From Nitrospinota bacterium (GTDB lineage: Bacteria; Nitrospinota_A; JADGAW01): a stretch of 6,727 nucleotides of DNA. Positions 1-6,373 of the stretch are shown here, piece after piece. The number at the start of each line of letters is the position of its first letter. Positions within the stretch are counted from its first letter, which is position 1. The position numbers were made by a program, and so were the translations under genes. A model generated the notes under the pieces. That model worked only from the letters and a program-made list of their open reading frames with translations. It did not search any database and was not told where the DNA came from. The DNA is taken from contig JADGAW010000120.1 of assembly GCA_015231815.1 (NCBI GenBank), forward strand, positions 1-6,727, read 5' to 3'.

Positions 1-401
1 AGTTAACGGAAAACCTTGTTAAAATTCTTAAAAGCAGGGAGTATAACCTCATAATATGTAACTATGCAAACCCTGATATGGTTGGTCATACGGGAGTTTG
101 GGAGGCAGCACTCAAGGCCGTGGAAGTTATTGAAGAGTGTGTTACAAAGGTTGTAAAGGAGGCAGAAACAAATGACTATTCAGTTTTTATTACTGCAGAT
201 CATGGAAATATTGAAGTCATGTGCGATGAGAACAATAACCCTGTGACATCTCATTCAATGGGAAAGAGTCCCTTTTATTACATTGGAAAAAACAGCTTAA
301 AAGAACAAGAGGGTGCTTTAAAGGATATTGCCCCCTCGATACTTTACGAAATGGGAATTGATATTCCTGTCGAAATGACCGGCAAGGCTATGATAGCTTA
401 A
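1..401 (+). CDS. gpmI: 2,3-bisphosphoglycerate-independent phosphoglycerate mutase, C-terminal part (5' end outside window)
   Basis: Cytoplasmic glycolytic/gluconeogenic enzyme interconverting 3- and 2-phosphoglycerate through a phosphoserine and two Mn ions. The reading frame is open from base 3, giving 132 visible residues of a family usually about 510 long, so about three quarters of the gene lies upstream. Visible residues 20-31 read NYANPDMVGHTG, carrying the metal-binding Asp (25) and His (29). ADHGN at 65-69 supplies the Asp-His pair of the second metal site, and TSHS at 82-85 supplies the last metal-ligand His (84). The tail has the usual ending (KDIAPSIL, then EMTGK). The phosphoserine region is not in the window. 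A start at the internal ATG at base 78 would cut through the metal site and is not real. The stop is 50 bases before the next gene on the same strand, so co-transcription is possible. Confidence 0.96.
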   Translation, partial: LTENLVKILKSREYNLIICNYANPDMVGHTGVWEAALKAVEVIEECVTKVVKEAETNDYSVFITADHGNIEVMCDENNNPVTSHSMGKSPFYYIGKNSLKEQEGALKDIAPSILYEMGIDIPVEMTGKAMIA

Positions 402-451
402 AATACGTCATTCATTAAAAGTAGGTACGATAAAAACCTAATAAAAATACC

Positions 452-1657
452 ATGAAAACAATTATATTAGCTTCAGGTGAAAGTAAGGAAATGACGCCCT
501 TTGGGGAAGTTCCAAAACCAATACTCCATATCGGTAACCGGTACCTTTTGGCTCATTATCTGAAATGGCTTAAGGAAATTGCTTTAAATAACATTAACCT
601 GATTGTTCAGGAGAACAACGACAGAATTCAGCAAGTGTTTGCAAATGGAGAGGACTATTCATGCAAAATTAATTACTTTGTTCAAACAGAAAAAAATAAA
701 GGCATTGGTAAAGCAATAAACCTTGCAAAGGAGAGAATAAATCAGGGTGAGCATTTTCTTTTGATTTATGGCGACACTATTTTTAACTCCAACGTTTTTC
801 TCAACGCTTTGGAAACATTTTCAGCGACAAAAGAAGCAACAGCTGTCATAACTCACTCAAAAAGTCCAGAATCCTATGGAAATGTTTATTTAAGTGGGGA
901 TATGTGCATCAATAAAATAATAGAAAAGCCGGAAGCAGGTCAATGGGGAAATTATGTTCTTGCAGGAGTTTTTATTCTTCCCTACTCTTTTTTTGATTCT
1001 CTTGAAAAAAGTAATTTCAGCATGGAGTCAGCCTTAAAGGATTTCATGACAAATAATAAGCTTAAAGGCTGTATTTGGGAAGAGGAATGGATCGATATTG
1101 TTTACCCGTGGGATTTACTCAATGCCAACAGAATCATTATGAGTAAATGGAATGGGATTCACATTGATAAAACAGCTAAAATTTCCCGTAGTGTTCATAT
1201 AGATGGGTCGGTATATATTGACTCGGGTGCTGAAATTAAAGGCGGTACAATTATTCGTGGACCAGCATATATTGGAAAAAATTGCTATATTGGGAATAAT
1301 GCGTTAATTAGAAAACACTCTTCCCTTGGTTCAGGAACATTGGTGGGATATGGTGTTGAAATTAAAAACTGTCTATTATTTGAAAAGGCTCAAATTGGGA
1401 GGCTTTCGTTTATAGGCGATTCTGTAATTGGGGAAAATGTTGATATTGGCTCTGGGGTTATGACCGTAAACAGACAGGAAAATTTTGAAAATATTTCAGT
1501 AAAGCTAGGTAAAGAAACCGTTAATACTGAACTAACAAAGCTTGGAATTTGCGTTGGAAATAACTCAATTATTGGTGGAAATCATACATTCAGACCTGGA
1601 ACCATCATAGAAGCAGATGCTGAAATTCCCACCAATTATACTTATCCGTCTCCATAG
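452..1657 (+). CDS. Bifunctional-type sugar-1-phosphate nucleotidyltransferase / left-handed beta-helix acyltransferase-like protein, both active sites diverged
   Basis: 401 residues with the GlmU-like two-domain layout seen in archaeal-type sugar nucleotidyltransferases. Residues 1-230 are the nucleotidyltransferase fold: PKPIL at 21-25, GD at 107-108 (metal Asp), EKP at 158-160, and WIDIVYPWDLLNAN at 213-226. Residues about 237-390 are hexapeptide repeats of a left-handed beta-helix, ending in a KLG...VGNNSIIGG...RPGTII segment typical of these proteins. Such enzymes acetylate a hexosamine-1-phosphate and make the NDP-sugar. Here the loop usually reading GxGxRM is GESKEM (9-14), so the Arg is Glu13. 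The stretch matching GlmU GHLTYLGD is GRLSFIGD (316-323), so the catalytic His is Arg317 and the Tyr is Phe320. Lys22, Asp108, Asp215, Lys305 and Asn340 are kept. The start is the first ATG after an in-frame stop at 431; no ribosome binding site is visible. Fold assignment is firm; activity and substrate are unknown. Confidence 0.88.
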   Translation: MKTIILASGESKEMTPFGEVPKPILHIGNRYLLAHYLKWLKEIALNNINLIVQENNDRIQQVFANGEDYSCKINYFVQTEKNKGIGKAINLAKERINQGEHFLLIYGDTIFNSNVFLNALETFSATKEATAVITHSKSPESYGNVYLSGDMCINKIIEKPEAGQWGNYVLAGVFILPYSFFDSLEKSNFSMESALKDFMTNNKLKGCIWEEEWIDIVYPWDLLNANRIIMSKWNGIHIDKTAKISRSVHIDGSVYIDSGAEIKGGTIIRGPAYIGKNCYIGNNALIRKHSSLGSGTLVGYGVEIKNCLLFEKAQIGRLSFIGDSVIGENVDIGSGVMTVNRQENFENISVKLGKETVNTELTKLGICVGNNSIIGGNHTFRPGTIIEADAEIPTNYTYPSP

Positions 1658-1679
1658 ATTCTTTTGGTACTGAGGTTTA

Positions 1680-1701
1680 TTTTTTCCTTTCTCCTTTCCC
1701 T
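1680..1701 (+). other. 22-base uninterrupted pyrimidine tract between genes
   Basis: Between the nucleotidyltransferase-like gene and the glycosylphosphotransferase gene, 22 consecutive bases are C or T. The tract begins with six Ts and continues as mixed C/T, with a further pyrimidine stretch at 1703-1708. It starts 22 bases after the upstream stop and precedes a promoter-like -10 box. No stem precedes the T run, so it does not look like an intrinsic terminator. Unpaired C-rich RNA can load Rho or other RNA-binding proteins; that role is only a possibility here. Confidence 0.4.
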
Positions 1702-1705
1702 ATCC

Positions 1706-1733
1706 TTCATCAAAAGTTAAACATGAGTATAAT
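1706..1733 (+). promoter_or_regulatory. Possible sigma-70-type promoter for the glycosylphosphotransferase gene
   Basis: A perfect TATAAT lies at 1728-1733, 34 bases before the ATG at 1768. The best -35 partner is TTCATC at 1706-1711, a 3 of 6 match to TTGACA with a 16-base spacer, so the -35 is weak. The 110-base gap here is the longest in the window, which fits a separate promoter. A TATAAT can arise by chance in DNA this AT-rich. Confidence 0.35.
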
Positions 1734-1767
1734 TAGTGTTTTCTTAACCTGAAGGCAGCCTATATAT

Positions 1768-3162
1768 ATGATTAAAAAACATTCAGGCATTTATACCTTT
1801 TATATTGGTCTAGCAGATTTTGTAACGATTTGTTTTGCATGGATGTTGGCATATTTTATCCGCTTTCATTCACCGCTCTTTTTGCCAGATCCTCTGGATA
1901 TACCTTATTTTAATGACTACCTTCTTCTTATGTTGGTCATAGTTCCTTCCTGGCTGATTTCTTTTAAGCTGGTTGGAGCCTATGAACCAATGCGGGGAAA
2001 ATCCCTGTTTGCTGAAACAATAATATTAGTTAACGGGGTTTTCGTTATGACGGTTCTCCTAACTTCACTAACCTTCTTTTATCGTGAAGTTTCCTACTCC
2101 CGTCTTACCATCGTGATATTTTTCTTTTTATCTGTTCTTGTTGTTGTCAGCGGTAGGTTGATAGTCAGAAAATACCTTGCAGTTAAAAGAAGAGAGGGAT
2201 ATTACACAAAAAATGTATTGGTTGTGGGAACTGGAAAATTGGCAAAAAGTTTGGTGGAAAAAATTCATTTACACCCTGAAATGGGGCTTGTTATTAAGGG
2301 GTACGTTACCGATAACCCGGAAGAAGAAAAAAAGGATGAAGTTATTGGAAATGTAACGGAAATTGATGAGCTCATTGATAAACATACTATTCAGCAGATT
2401 TATGTTGCTGTTGAACTGGAAAACTACCATCAATTGGATGAACTGTTGGAAAACCTTCATAACGAAACAATCGATATAAAAATTGTTCCTGACTTTATGA
2501 AGTTTATACGATTAAATCCCGGGATTGACGACTTTGACGGCATTCCTATCATTAACCTTCTTGAAACACCCATGGTAGGCTGGAATTTAATAATAAAGCG
2601 ATTTTTTGATATTGTTTATTCAATTCTATTTCTTACTCTTGCCTCGCCCATTATGGTTTTAATTGCGATTTTGGTAAAACTTACTTCGTCCGGACCCGTA
2701 ATGTTTAGTCAGGAAAGAATGGGACTTGATGGAAAAATCTTTACCCTCTATAAATTCAGAACGATGAAGGTGGATGCTGAAAAAGAAACAGGAGCCGTTT
2801 GGGCAAAGGAGGGGGATGAAAGAAGAACTCCAATTGGTACTTTTTTACGCTCTACTTCTTTGGATGAACTTCCTCAATTTTATAATATTCTCAAGGGAGA
2901 AATGAGTTTGGTTGGGCCTCGTCCCGAAAGACCGAATTTCGTTCATGAATTTAAAACAACAATTCCTCTTTACATGTTACGTCATAAGATGAAAGCAGGG
3001 CTTACCGGATGGGCTCAGGTCAATGGGTATCGAGGAAATACTTCACTGGAAAAGCGAATTGAACATGATATATACTATATCGAAAACTGGTCTTTGGCAC
3101 TAGACTTAAAAATTATTTTTCTCACAATTTTTAAGGGGTTCATTAACAAGAATGCCTATTAA
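1768..3162 (+). CDS. Polyprenyl glycosylphosphotransferase (undecaprenyl-phosphate sugar-1-phosphate transferase, WcaJ/WbaP type)
   Basis: Inner-membrane enzyme that moves a sugar-1-phosphate from an NDP-sugar to undecaprenyl phosphate, the first membrane step of exopolysaccharide, capsule or O-antigen synthesis. The 464-residue length is normal for the large, multi-helix form. Hydrophobic segments lie at about 10-30, 50-70, 84-104 and 112-130. A cytosolic nucleotide-binding-like (CoA_binding_3) domain at about 148-265 contains VLVVGTGKLAK. A fifth hydrophobic segment lies at about 281-303. The catalytic domain follows with SGPVMFSQERMG (308-319), YKFRTM (328-333), LRSTSLDELPQFYNIL (360-375, with the catalytic Asp-Glu pair), GEMSLVGPRPE (377-387) and GLTGWAQVNGYRG (411-423). 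All expected motifs are intact. The sugar (glucose, galactose or other) cannot be told from sequence alone. The ATG is the first after an in-frame stop at 1750; only a distant AAGG (1752-1755) precedes it. Confidence 0.95.
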   Translation: MIKKHSGIYTFYIGLADFVTICFAWMLAYFIRFHSPLFLPDPLDIPYFNDYLLLMLVIVPSWLISFKLVGAYEPMRGKSLFAETIILVNGVFVMTVLLTSLTFFYREVSYSRLTIVIFFFLSVLVVVSGRLIVRKYLAVKRREGYYTKNVLVVGTGKLAKSLVEKIHLHPEMGLVIKGYVTDNPEEEKKDEVIGNVTEIDELIDKHTIQQIYVAVELENYHQLDELLENLHNETIDIKIVPDFMKFIRLNPGIDDFDGIPIINLLETPMVGWNLIIKRFFDIVYSILFLTLASPIMVLIAILVKLTSSGPVMFSQERMGLDGKIFTLYKFRTMKVDAEKETGAVWAKEGDERRTPIGTFLRSTSLDELPQFYNILKGEMSLVGPRPERPNFVHEFKTTIPLYMLRHKMKAGLTGWAQVNGYRGNTSLEKRIEHDIYYIENWSLALDLKIIFLTIFKGFINKNAY

Positions 3163-3210
3163 GCAACAGAAAGCTTCTTTCAAAACCTTACTGAAAACAC
3201 CTGAATAACT

Positions 3211-4254
3211 ATGGAAATAACCAGCGTTGATGAAAAAATTATTTCCTTTATCAATACAAGGATTAAAAAGTATTTTCCTGAAATAAAGAAAATCAAGGAT
3301 TTTGAATATGATGTGAAGAGGTACGAATATTTTGATATTTACGCCTTTTTTATTAATTCCCACAAAAAACCTCAGTTAGAGGTAAAAACATCTTCACTTT
3401 CCTTTGGAAAACAGTACCTCACCAATGAAGTCGAGAATATTAACCTCTTGAGAAAACAAAAAGGGTTTCCAGAATATTCAATACAAAAACCTCTGGAGAT
3501 TTTTGAAGTTGAAGGAAAAACCGGAGTTGCTCTCACGTACTTAAGTGGACATGAAATCACCCACCTCAACGACTCCATAATAAGGGATTCAATTATTCCC
3601 TGGCTTATTGATTTCCATACCTCAACCAAAACCGAATTAAGAAATCCGGAAAACTATATTGAATCAATGCTTTTTTACCATGAAGTTTTTTTTAATATTG
3701 GCGTTAAGGAAAAGCGATTTATTGAACGTTTGAAATCTTTCATTAAAAAAAACAAGATGAACTTTGGTTATTATAAACATGATGATTTTGATTTGGAGAA
3801 CATGGTAATCAACGGAAAGAAGCTACGAGTAAAAAACTTCTATTACCCCTTGGTTCCAAAGCTACCGATGGGGGAGCTTTTTTCTCTTTACGAGCATCAC
3901 TATAAAAAGAATCAAAAAAAAGGGTTGGAAAAGGTTTTTTCCTTTTTTAATGCATCAGAATTTAAGTTTGTTATTGACCGCAAGTTTCTTGAACTTGTTG
4001 ATCCATACCTTGAAGCTCTGGATATTAATAAGGCTGCAATTAACTATCTTTTTTTCATCCATTGGGTGGATTATGCCAACAACGTTTGTTCAGAGCTTAT
4101 TCGAATGACTCCGGATATTCATGAAATATTGGAAGATGGAAAAACAATGACCTTTAAGGATAAAGTTGAGTTCTGGAAGAAGATGAAAAAAATTCATAAT
4201 ATGGAATTAGATTTAGTTAATGGAACTCCGGCAATATTTGGTGACCTTCTGTAA
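3211..4254 (+). CDS. Diverged kinase-fold protein of the aminoglycoside phosphotransferase (APH) type, substrate unknown
   Basis: 347 residues, probably cytoplasmic, with no signal peptide. The order of motifs suggests an APH/choline-kinase-like fold: a candidate ATP-binding Lys in LEVK (Lys59), a helix with Glu73/Glu75 (NEVENINLL), a hinge-like segment VALTYLSGHEI (106-116), and PWLIDFH (130-136) where APH proteins have a similar Leu/His helix. The Brenner-type catalytic loop HDDFDLEN (190-197) fits HxDxxxxN exactly. The following strand, which should carry the metal-binding Asp (usually IDWE or similar), reads VKNFYY (207-212), so that position appears to be Asn209. The C-terminal 110 residues are helical-looking and not recognised. 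Neighbouring glycan genes suggest a sugar or lipid-linked glycan substrate, or a pseudokinase role. The ATG is the first start after an in-frame TGA at 3202; no Shine-Dalgarno is seen. The fold call rests on motif reading only. Confidence 0.72.
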   Translation: MEITSVDEKIISFINTRIKKYFPEIKKIKDFEYDVKRYEYFDIYAFFINSHKKPQLEVKTSSLSFGKQYLTNEVENINLLRKQKGFPEYSIQKPLEIFEVEGKTGVALTYLSGHEITHLNDSIIRDSIIPWLIDFHTSTKTELRNPENYIESMLFYHEVFFNIGVKEKRFIERLKSFIKKNKMNFGYYKHDDFDLENMVINGKKLRVKNFYYPLVPKLPMGELFSLYEHHYKKNQKKGLEKVFSFFNASEFKFVIDRKFLELVDPYLEALDINKAAINYLFFIHWVDYANNVCSELIRMTPDIHEILEDGKTMTFKDKVEFWKKMKKIHNMELDLVNGTPAIFGDLL

Positions 4255-4284
4255 ATAGGTTAATAATCTTAAGGTAATTGCTTC

Positions 4285-4293
4285 TGATATAAA
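4285..4293 (+). promoter_or_regulatory. Possible extended -10 promoter for mqnE
   Basis: TGATATAAA fits the extended -10 form TGnTATAAT with one mismatch. Transcription would start near 4300, leaving a leader of about 30 bases that includes the AGGA ribosome binding site. No convincing -35 box lies upstream, which extended -10 promoters can do without. It sits in the 74-base gap after the kinase-fold gene. Confidence 0.35.
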
Positions 4294-4318
4294 AGTTGTT
4301 TGTAAATAAGCAAATTAT

Positions 4319-4325
4319 AGGAAAG
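4319..4325 (+). promoter_or_regulatory. Ribosome binding site that decides the mqnE start
   Basis: AGGAAAG ends three bases before the ATG at 4329, with the AGGA core six bases from it. This is the only convincing Shine-Dalgarno sequence in the window. It favours ATG 4329 over the in-frame TTG at 4296, which would add 11 residues and has no such site. Confidence 0.65.
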
Positions 4326-4328
4326 AAA

Positions 4329-5429
4329 ATGATAAATATGATAAACGACAAAAACCTCAACCCTATTGGAAGAAAAGTTGTAACAGGGAAGAGGTTGAAC
4401 TTTAAGGATGGAGTTACTTTATTTAACTCTAAAGACTTTCATGGCATTGGATATTTGGCAAATATTCAACGGGAAAAGATAAGTGGAAGAAATACCTATT
4501 TCATTCAAAATGGACATATTAATCCGACAAATATTTGTGTAAATGACTGTAAATTCTGTGCTTTTAAAAAAAAAGAAGGAGAGAAGGGTGCCTATCAAAT
4601 GAGCATTGAGGCAATTTTGGAAAAGGCAAAAGAAGAGTATTACGAGGGGCTTCAAGAATTTCATATTGTCGGTGGACTTAACGAAAAGCTCAACCTTGAT
4701 TTCTATGAAGAAATGTTTGCAGCATTAAGGGAAAATTTTCCAACGGTTCATATTCAGGCTTTAACCGCAGTTGAAATTGCTTTTATTGCTCAGGAAGCAA
4801 AAGTTCCTTTAAAGAAAGCTTTAAGTCGGTTAAAAAATGCGGGTCTTGGTTCAATTCCGGGGGGAGGAGCAGAAATATTTGATGAAGAACTGCGAAAAAA
4901 AATATGTCCTAAGAAAATCACCGGAGAAGAATGGCTGGAGGTTATGCGGGTTGCTCACTCTGTTGGGTTAAAAAGCAATGCTACCATGCTTTATGGGCAT
5001 TTGGAAACGGTTGAACATCGGGTGAATCATTTATTAAAACTCAGAAATTTACAAAATAAAACTCATGGGTTCCTTACCTTTATTCCTTTGGCATTTCATC
5101 CGCAAAACACCGATTATTCTGATTGCAGTAAGACCCCCTCAACTCTTGATTTAAAAATGATAGCAATCTCCCGGTTAATGTTGGACAATTTTCCTCACAT
5201 TAAAGCTTTTTGGATTATGACAACCCTTCCCATTGCACAACTTGCTCAATTTTATGGGGCAGACGATATTGACGGTACAATTCTGGAAGAAAAAATCACC
5301 CACTCGGCAGGAGGAGAAACCCCACAGTCTGCATCAAAAAACCTTCTTATTCGTTTAATAAATGAGTCAGGTTATCTTCCTGTGGAAAGAGATACTCTTT
5401 ACAACCCCGTGAAACAAGCCTGCTCTTAA
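4329..5429 (+). CDS. mqnE: Aminofutalosine synthase (radical SAM, futalosine pathway of menaquinone synthesis)
   Basis: Cytoplasmic radical SAM enzyme joining 3-[(1-carboxyvinyl)oxy]benzoate to the adenosyl group of SAM to give aminofutalosine, an early step of the chorismate-to-menaquinone route that replaces the classical men pathway. The 366-residue length fits the family. The iron-sulfur motif CxxxCxxC is at Cys70, Cys74 and Cys77 (CVNDCKFCAF). Further family segments are HIVGG (112-116), ALTAVEI (144-150), SIPGGGAEIF (175-184), NATMLYGHLET (217-227), FIPLAFHPQNT (251-261), GADDIDGT (310-317) and THSAGG (324-329). The TAVEI, PGGGAEIF and PLAFHP segments favour MqnE over the related cyclase MqnC. 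No other mqn gene is in the window. A run of nine As (4566-4574) lies just after the cysteine motif. It converges on the minus-strand genes with a 41-base gap. Confidence 0.94.
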   Translation: MINMINDKNLNPIGRKVVTGKRLNFKDGVTLFNSKDFHGIGYLANIQREKISGRNTYFIQNGHINPTNICVNDCKFCAFKKKEGEKGAYQMSIEAILEKAKEEYYEGLQEFHIVGGLNEKLNLDFYEEMFAALRENFPTVHIQALTAVEIAFIAQEAKVPLKKALSRLKNAGLGSIPGGGAEIFDEELRKKICPKKITGEEWLEVMRVAHSVGLKSNATMLYGHLETVEHRVNHLLKLRNLQNKTHGFLTFIPLAFHPQNTDYSDCSKTPSTLDLKMIAISRLMLDNFPHIKAFWIMTTLPIAQLAQFYGADDIDGTILEEKITHSAGGETPQSASKNLLIRLINESGYLPVERDTLYNPVKQACS

Positions 5430-5470
5430 TTCTTACAGATTTTTATTATCCCAACATTTATTTTCACCGG

Positions 5471-5689
5471 TTATTTTTTGCAGGGTTTTTCTTGAACTGG
5501 GACATTTTTGTGATGGAGTTTTTCTAACTGTTCGCATGGTTTATATTGAGCCACCTTTCCTTTTGTTTGCACTATGATGGTTTCTTTGCAAGGGGTATTT
5601 TTTATTTCCTTTGGTTCTTTAGCATACAACAAATTGGGCGTTGATATTAAGGAAATGGTAGCAATAAATACGATTAACGTTACTTTCAT
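5471..5689 (-). CDS. Small exported protein with three evenly spaced Pro-Cys motifs, function unknown
   Basis: 72 residues, not recognised as a known family. Residues 1-23 form a good Sec signal peptide: a Lys at position 2, a hydrophobic core, and an LYA cleavage site before KEPKE. There is no lipobox Cys. The mature part would be about 49 residues, Lys-rich and basic, with Cys at 34, 52 and 70. Each Cys is preceded by Pro, in the contexts NTPCKE, YKPCEQ and EKPCKK, and the spacing is exactly 18 residues both times. His59-His60 could also bind metal. The protein is likely periplasmic. It starts 26 bases after the stop of the 215-residue gene, on the same strand, so co-transcription is likely. 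No Shine-Dalgarno is visible. The signal peptide makes a real gene more likely than a chance frame despite its length. Confidence 0.7.
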   Translation of the reverse strand: MKVTLIVFIATISLISTPNLLYAKEPKEIKNTPCKETIIVQTKGKVAQYKPCEQLEKLHHKNVPVQEKPCKK

Positions 5690-5715
5690 TGGTTCTAAGT
5701 TTTTAATGTATAAGG

Positions 5716-6363
5716 TTATTGGCTTTCATTTATAACTTCTGGCATAAGTTTATAGGTATAAAGCCCCTCCTTTAACTCAAAAATTGCTACAGACATGCCT
5801 CTTTTATTCGAGTTTCTTTGTACATAAATATTTACCCACTGATACTTTTCTTTTTCTTGCATCAAGACCCGACTTCCCAACCATTCGATTTTTGAAGAGG
5901 GAAGTTTGTCACTAACAATAATCCAGACATCCTTTCTTTTCAATGGTTTTCGATCTTTTGTCCAGCCATAAACGGTTCCTTTATTAAAGGTTAAAATTTT
6001 GTAGGGAGGAATTTTTTCTTTTCTCTCTTTTTGTAATTCTTCAATCTTTAAGAGTTTTTTTTCAATTCTCTCAATGTTTTTATATTGAGGGTCAATTACA
6101 AAGAAGTTGTTGAGCAACAACCGGGCTTTGACAAAATCTTGCTTACTAAATGCCCTTCTTAGCTCTTTCCAGTCGGCATCAAGTTTTTTTCTGCTTTTTT
6201 CAAGCTCTTTTTTTTCTTTGTCAGTTTTTTCTAAAGCTTCAAGCTGCTGTGAGACCTTTTGGCTGTTATATTTGTCAACCATATCAAAATACCCAAAATA
6301 GGCAATTGTGGTCATGAGGGAGAGAATAATTAACCCGGTAACAAGGTTTTTAGCGTTAAACAT
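5716..6363 (-). CDS. Membrane-anchored coiled-coil protein, function unknown
   Basis: 215 residues, not recognised. One hydrophobic segment at about 7-24 with Lys5 before it suggests an N-terminal anchor with the rest in the periplasm. Residues about 34-118 are very rich in Lys and Glu and look like a long coiled coil. Within it, about 66-105 (including AFSKQDFVKARLLLNNFFVIDPQY) resembles a TPR-like helical hairpin. Residues 119-207 are different: mixed, aromatic and strand-like (TVYGWTKDRKP, DVWIIVSD, YQWVNIYVQR, MSVAIFEL), probably a compact C-terminal domain. There are no cysteines. The start lies 10 bases after the cdsA stop, implying one transcript and possibly coupled translation. The gene is fully sequence-supported as coding, but no role in lipid synthesis should be assumed from position alone. 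Confidence 0.82.
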   Translation of the reverse strand: MFNAKNLVTGLIILSLMTTIAYFGYFDMVDKYNSQKVSQQLEALEKTDKEKKELEKSRKKLDADWKELRRAFSKQDFVKARLLLNNFFVIDPQYKNIERIEKKLLKIEELQKERKEKIPPYKILTFNKGTVYGWTKDRKPLKRKDVWIIVSDKLPSSKIEWLGSRVLMQEKEKYQWVNIYVQRNSNKRGMSVAIFELKEGLYTYKLMPEVINESQ

Positions 6364-6373
6364 TCTTTTAACT

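Noticed and set aside
422..440. Perfect 5-base inverted repeat TAGGT/ACCTA with a 9-base loop between gpmI and the next gene
   Set aside because: The stem is too short, AT-rich and not followed by a T run on the plus strand; it could be chance and no regulator can be named.
3169..3181. GAAAG/CTTTC inverted repeat with a 3-base loop after the glycosylphosphotransferase stop
   Set aside because: The stem is only five pairs, mostly A-T, and has no T run after it, so it does not qualify as a terminator.
4296..4328. TTG start giving mqnE 11 extra residues
   Set aside because: There is no ribosome binding site before it, whereas ATG 4329 has AGGA at good spacing and gives a normal family length.
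2269..4664. Minus-strand open frames inside the glycosylphosphotransferase, kinase-fold and mqnE genes (2269-2460, 3106-3363, 3372-3629, 4419-4664)
   Set aside because: Each lies opposite a well-supported gene, is short, shows no recognisable motifs and has composition expected of an antisense shadow.
5430..5472. Possible bidirectional terminator between convergent mqnE and the small exported protein gene, including ACCGGT at 5466-5471 near a T run
   Set aside because: ACCGGT is a bare 6-base palindrome with no loop and does not extend, so no credible hairpin is seen.
6107..6301. Plus-strand 64-residue frame rich in Ser and Phe
   Set aside because: It is the antisense of the Lys/Glu-rich coiled coil on the minus strand, which by itself gives Phe/Ser/Leu runs.
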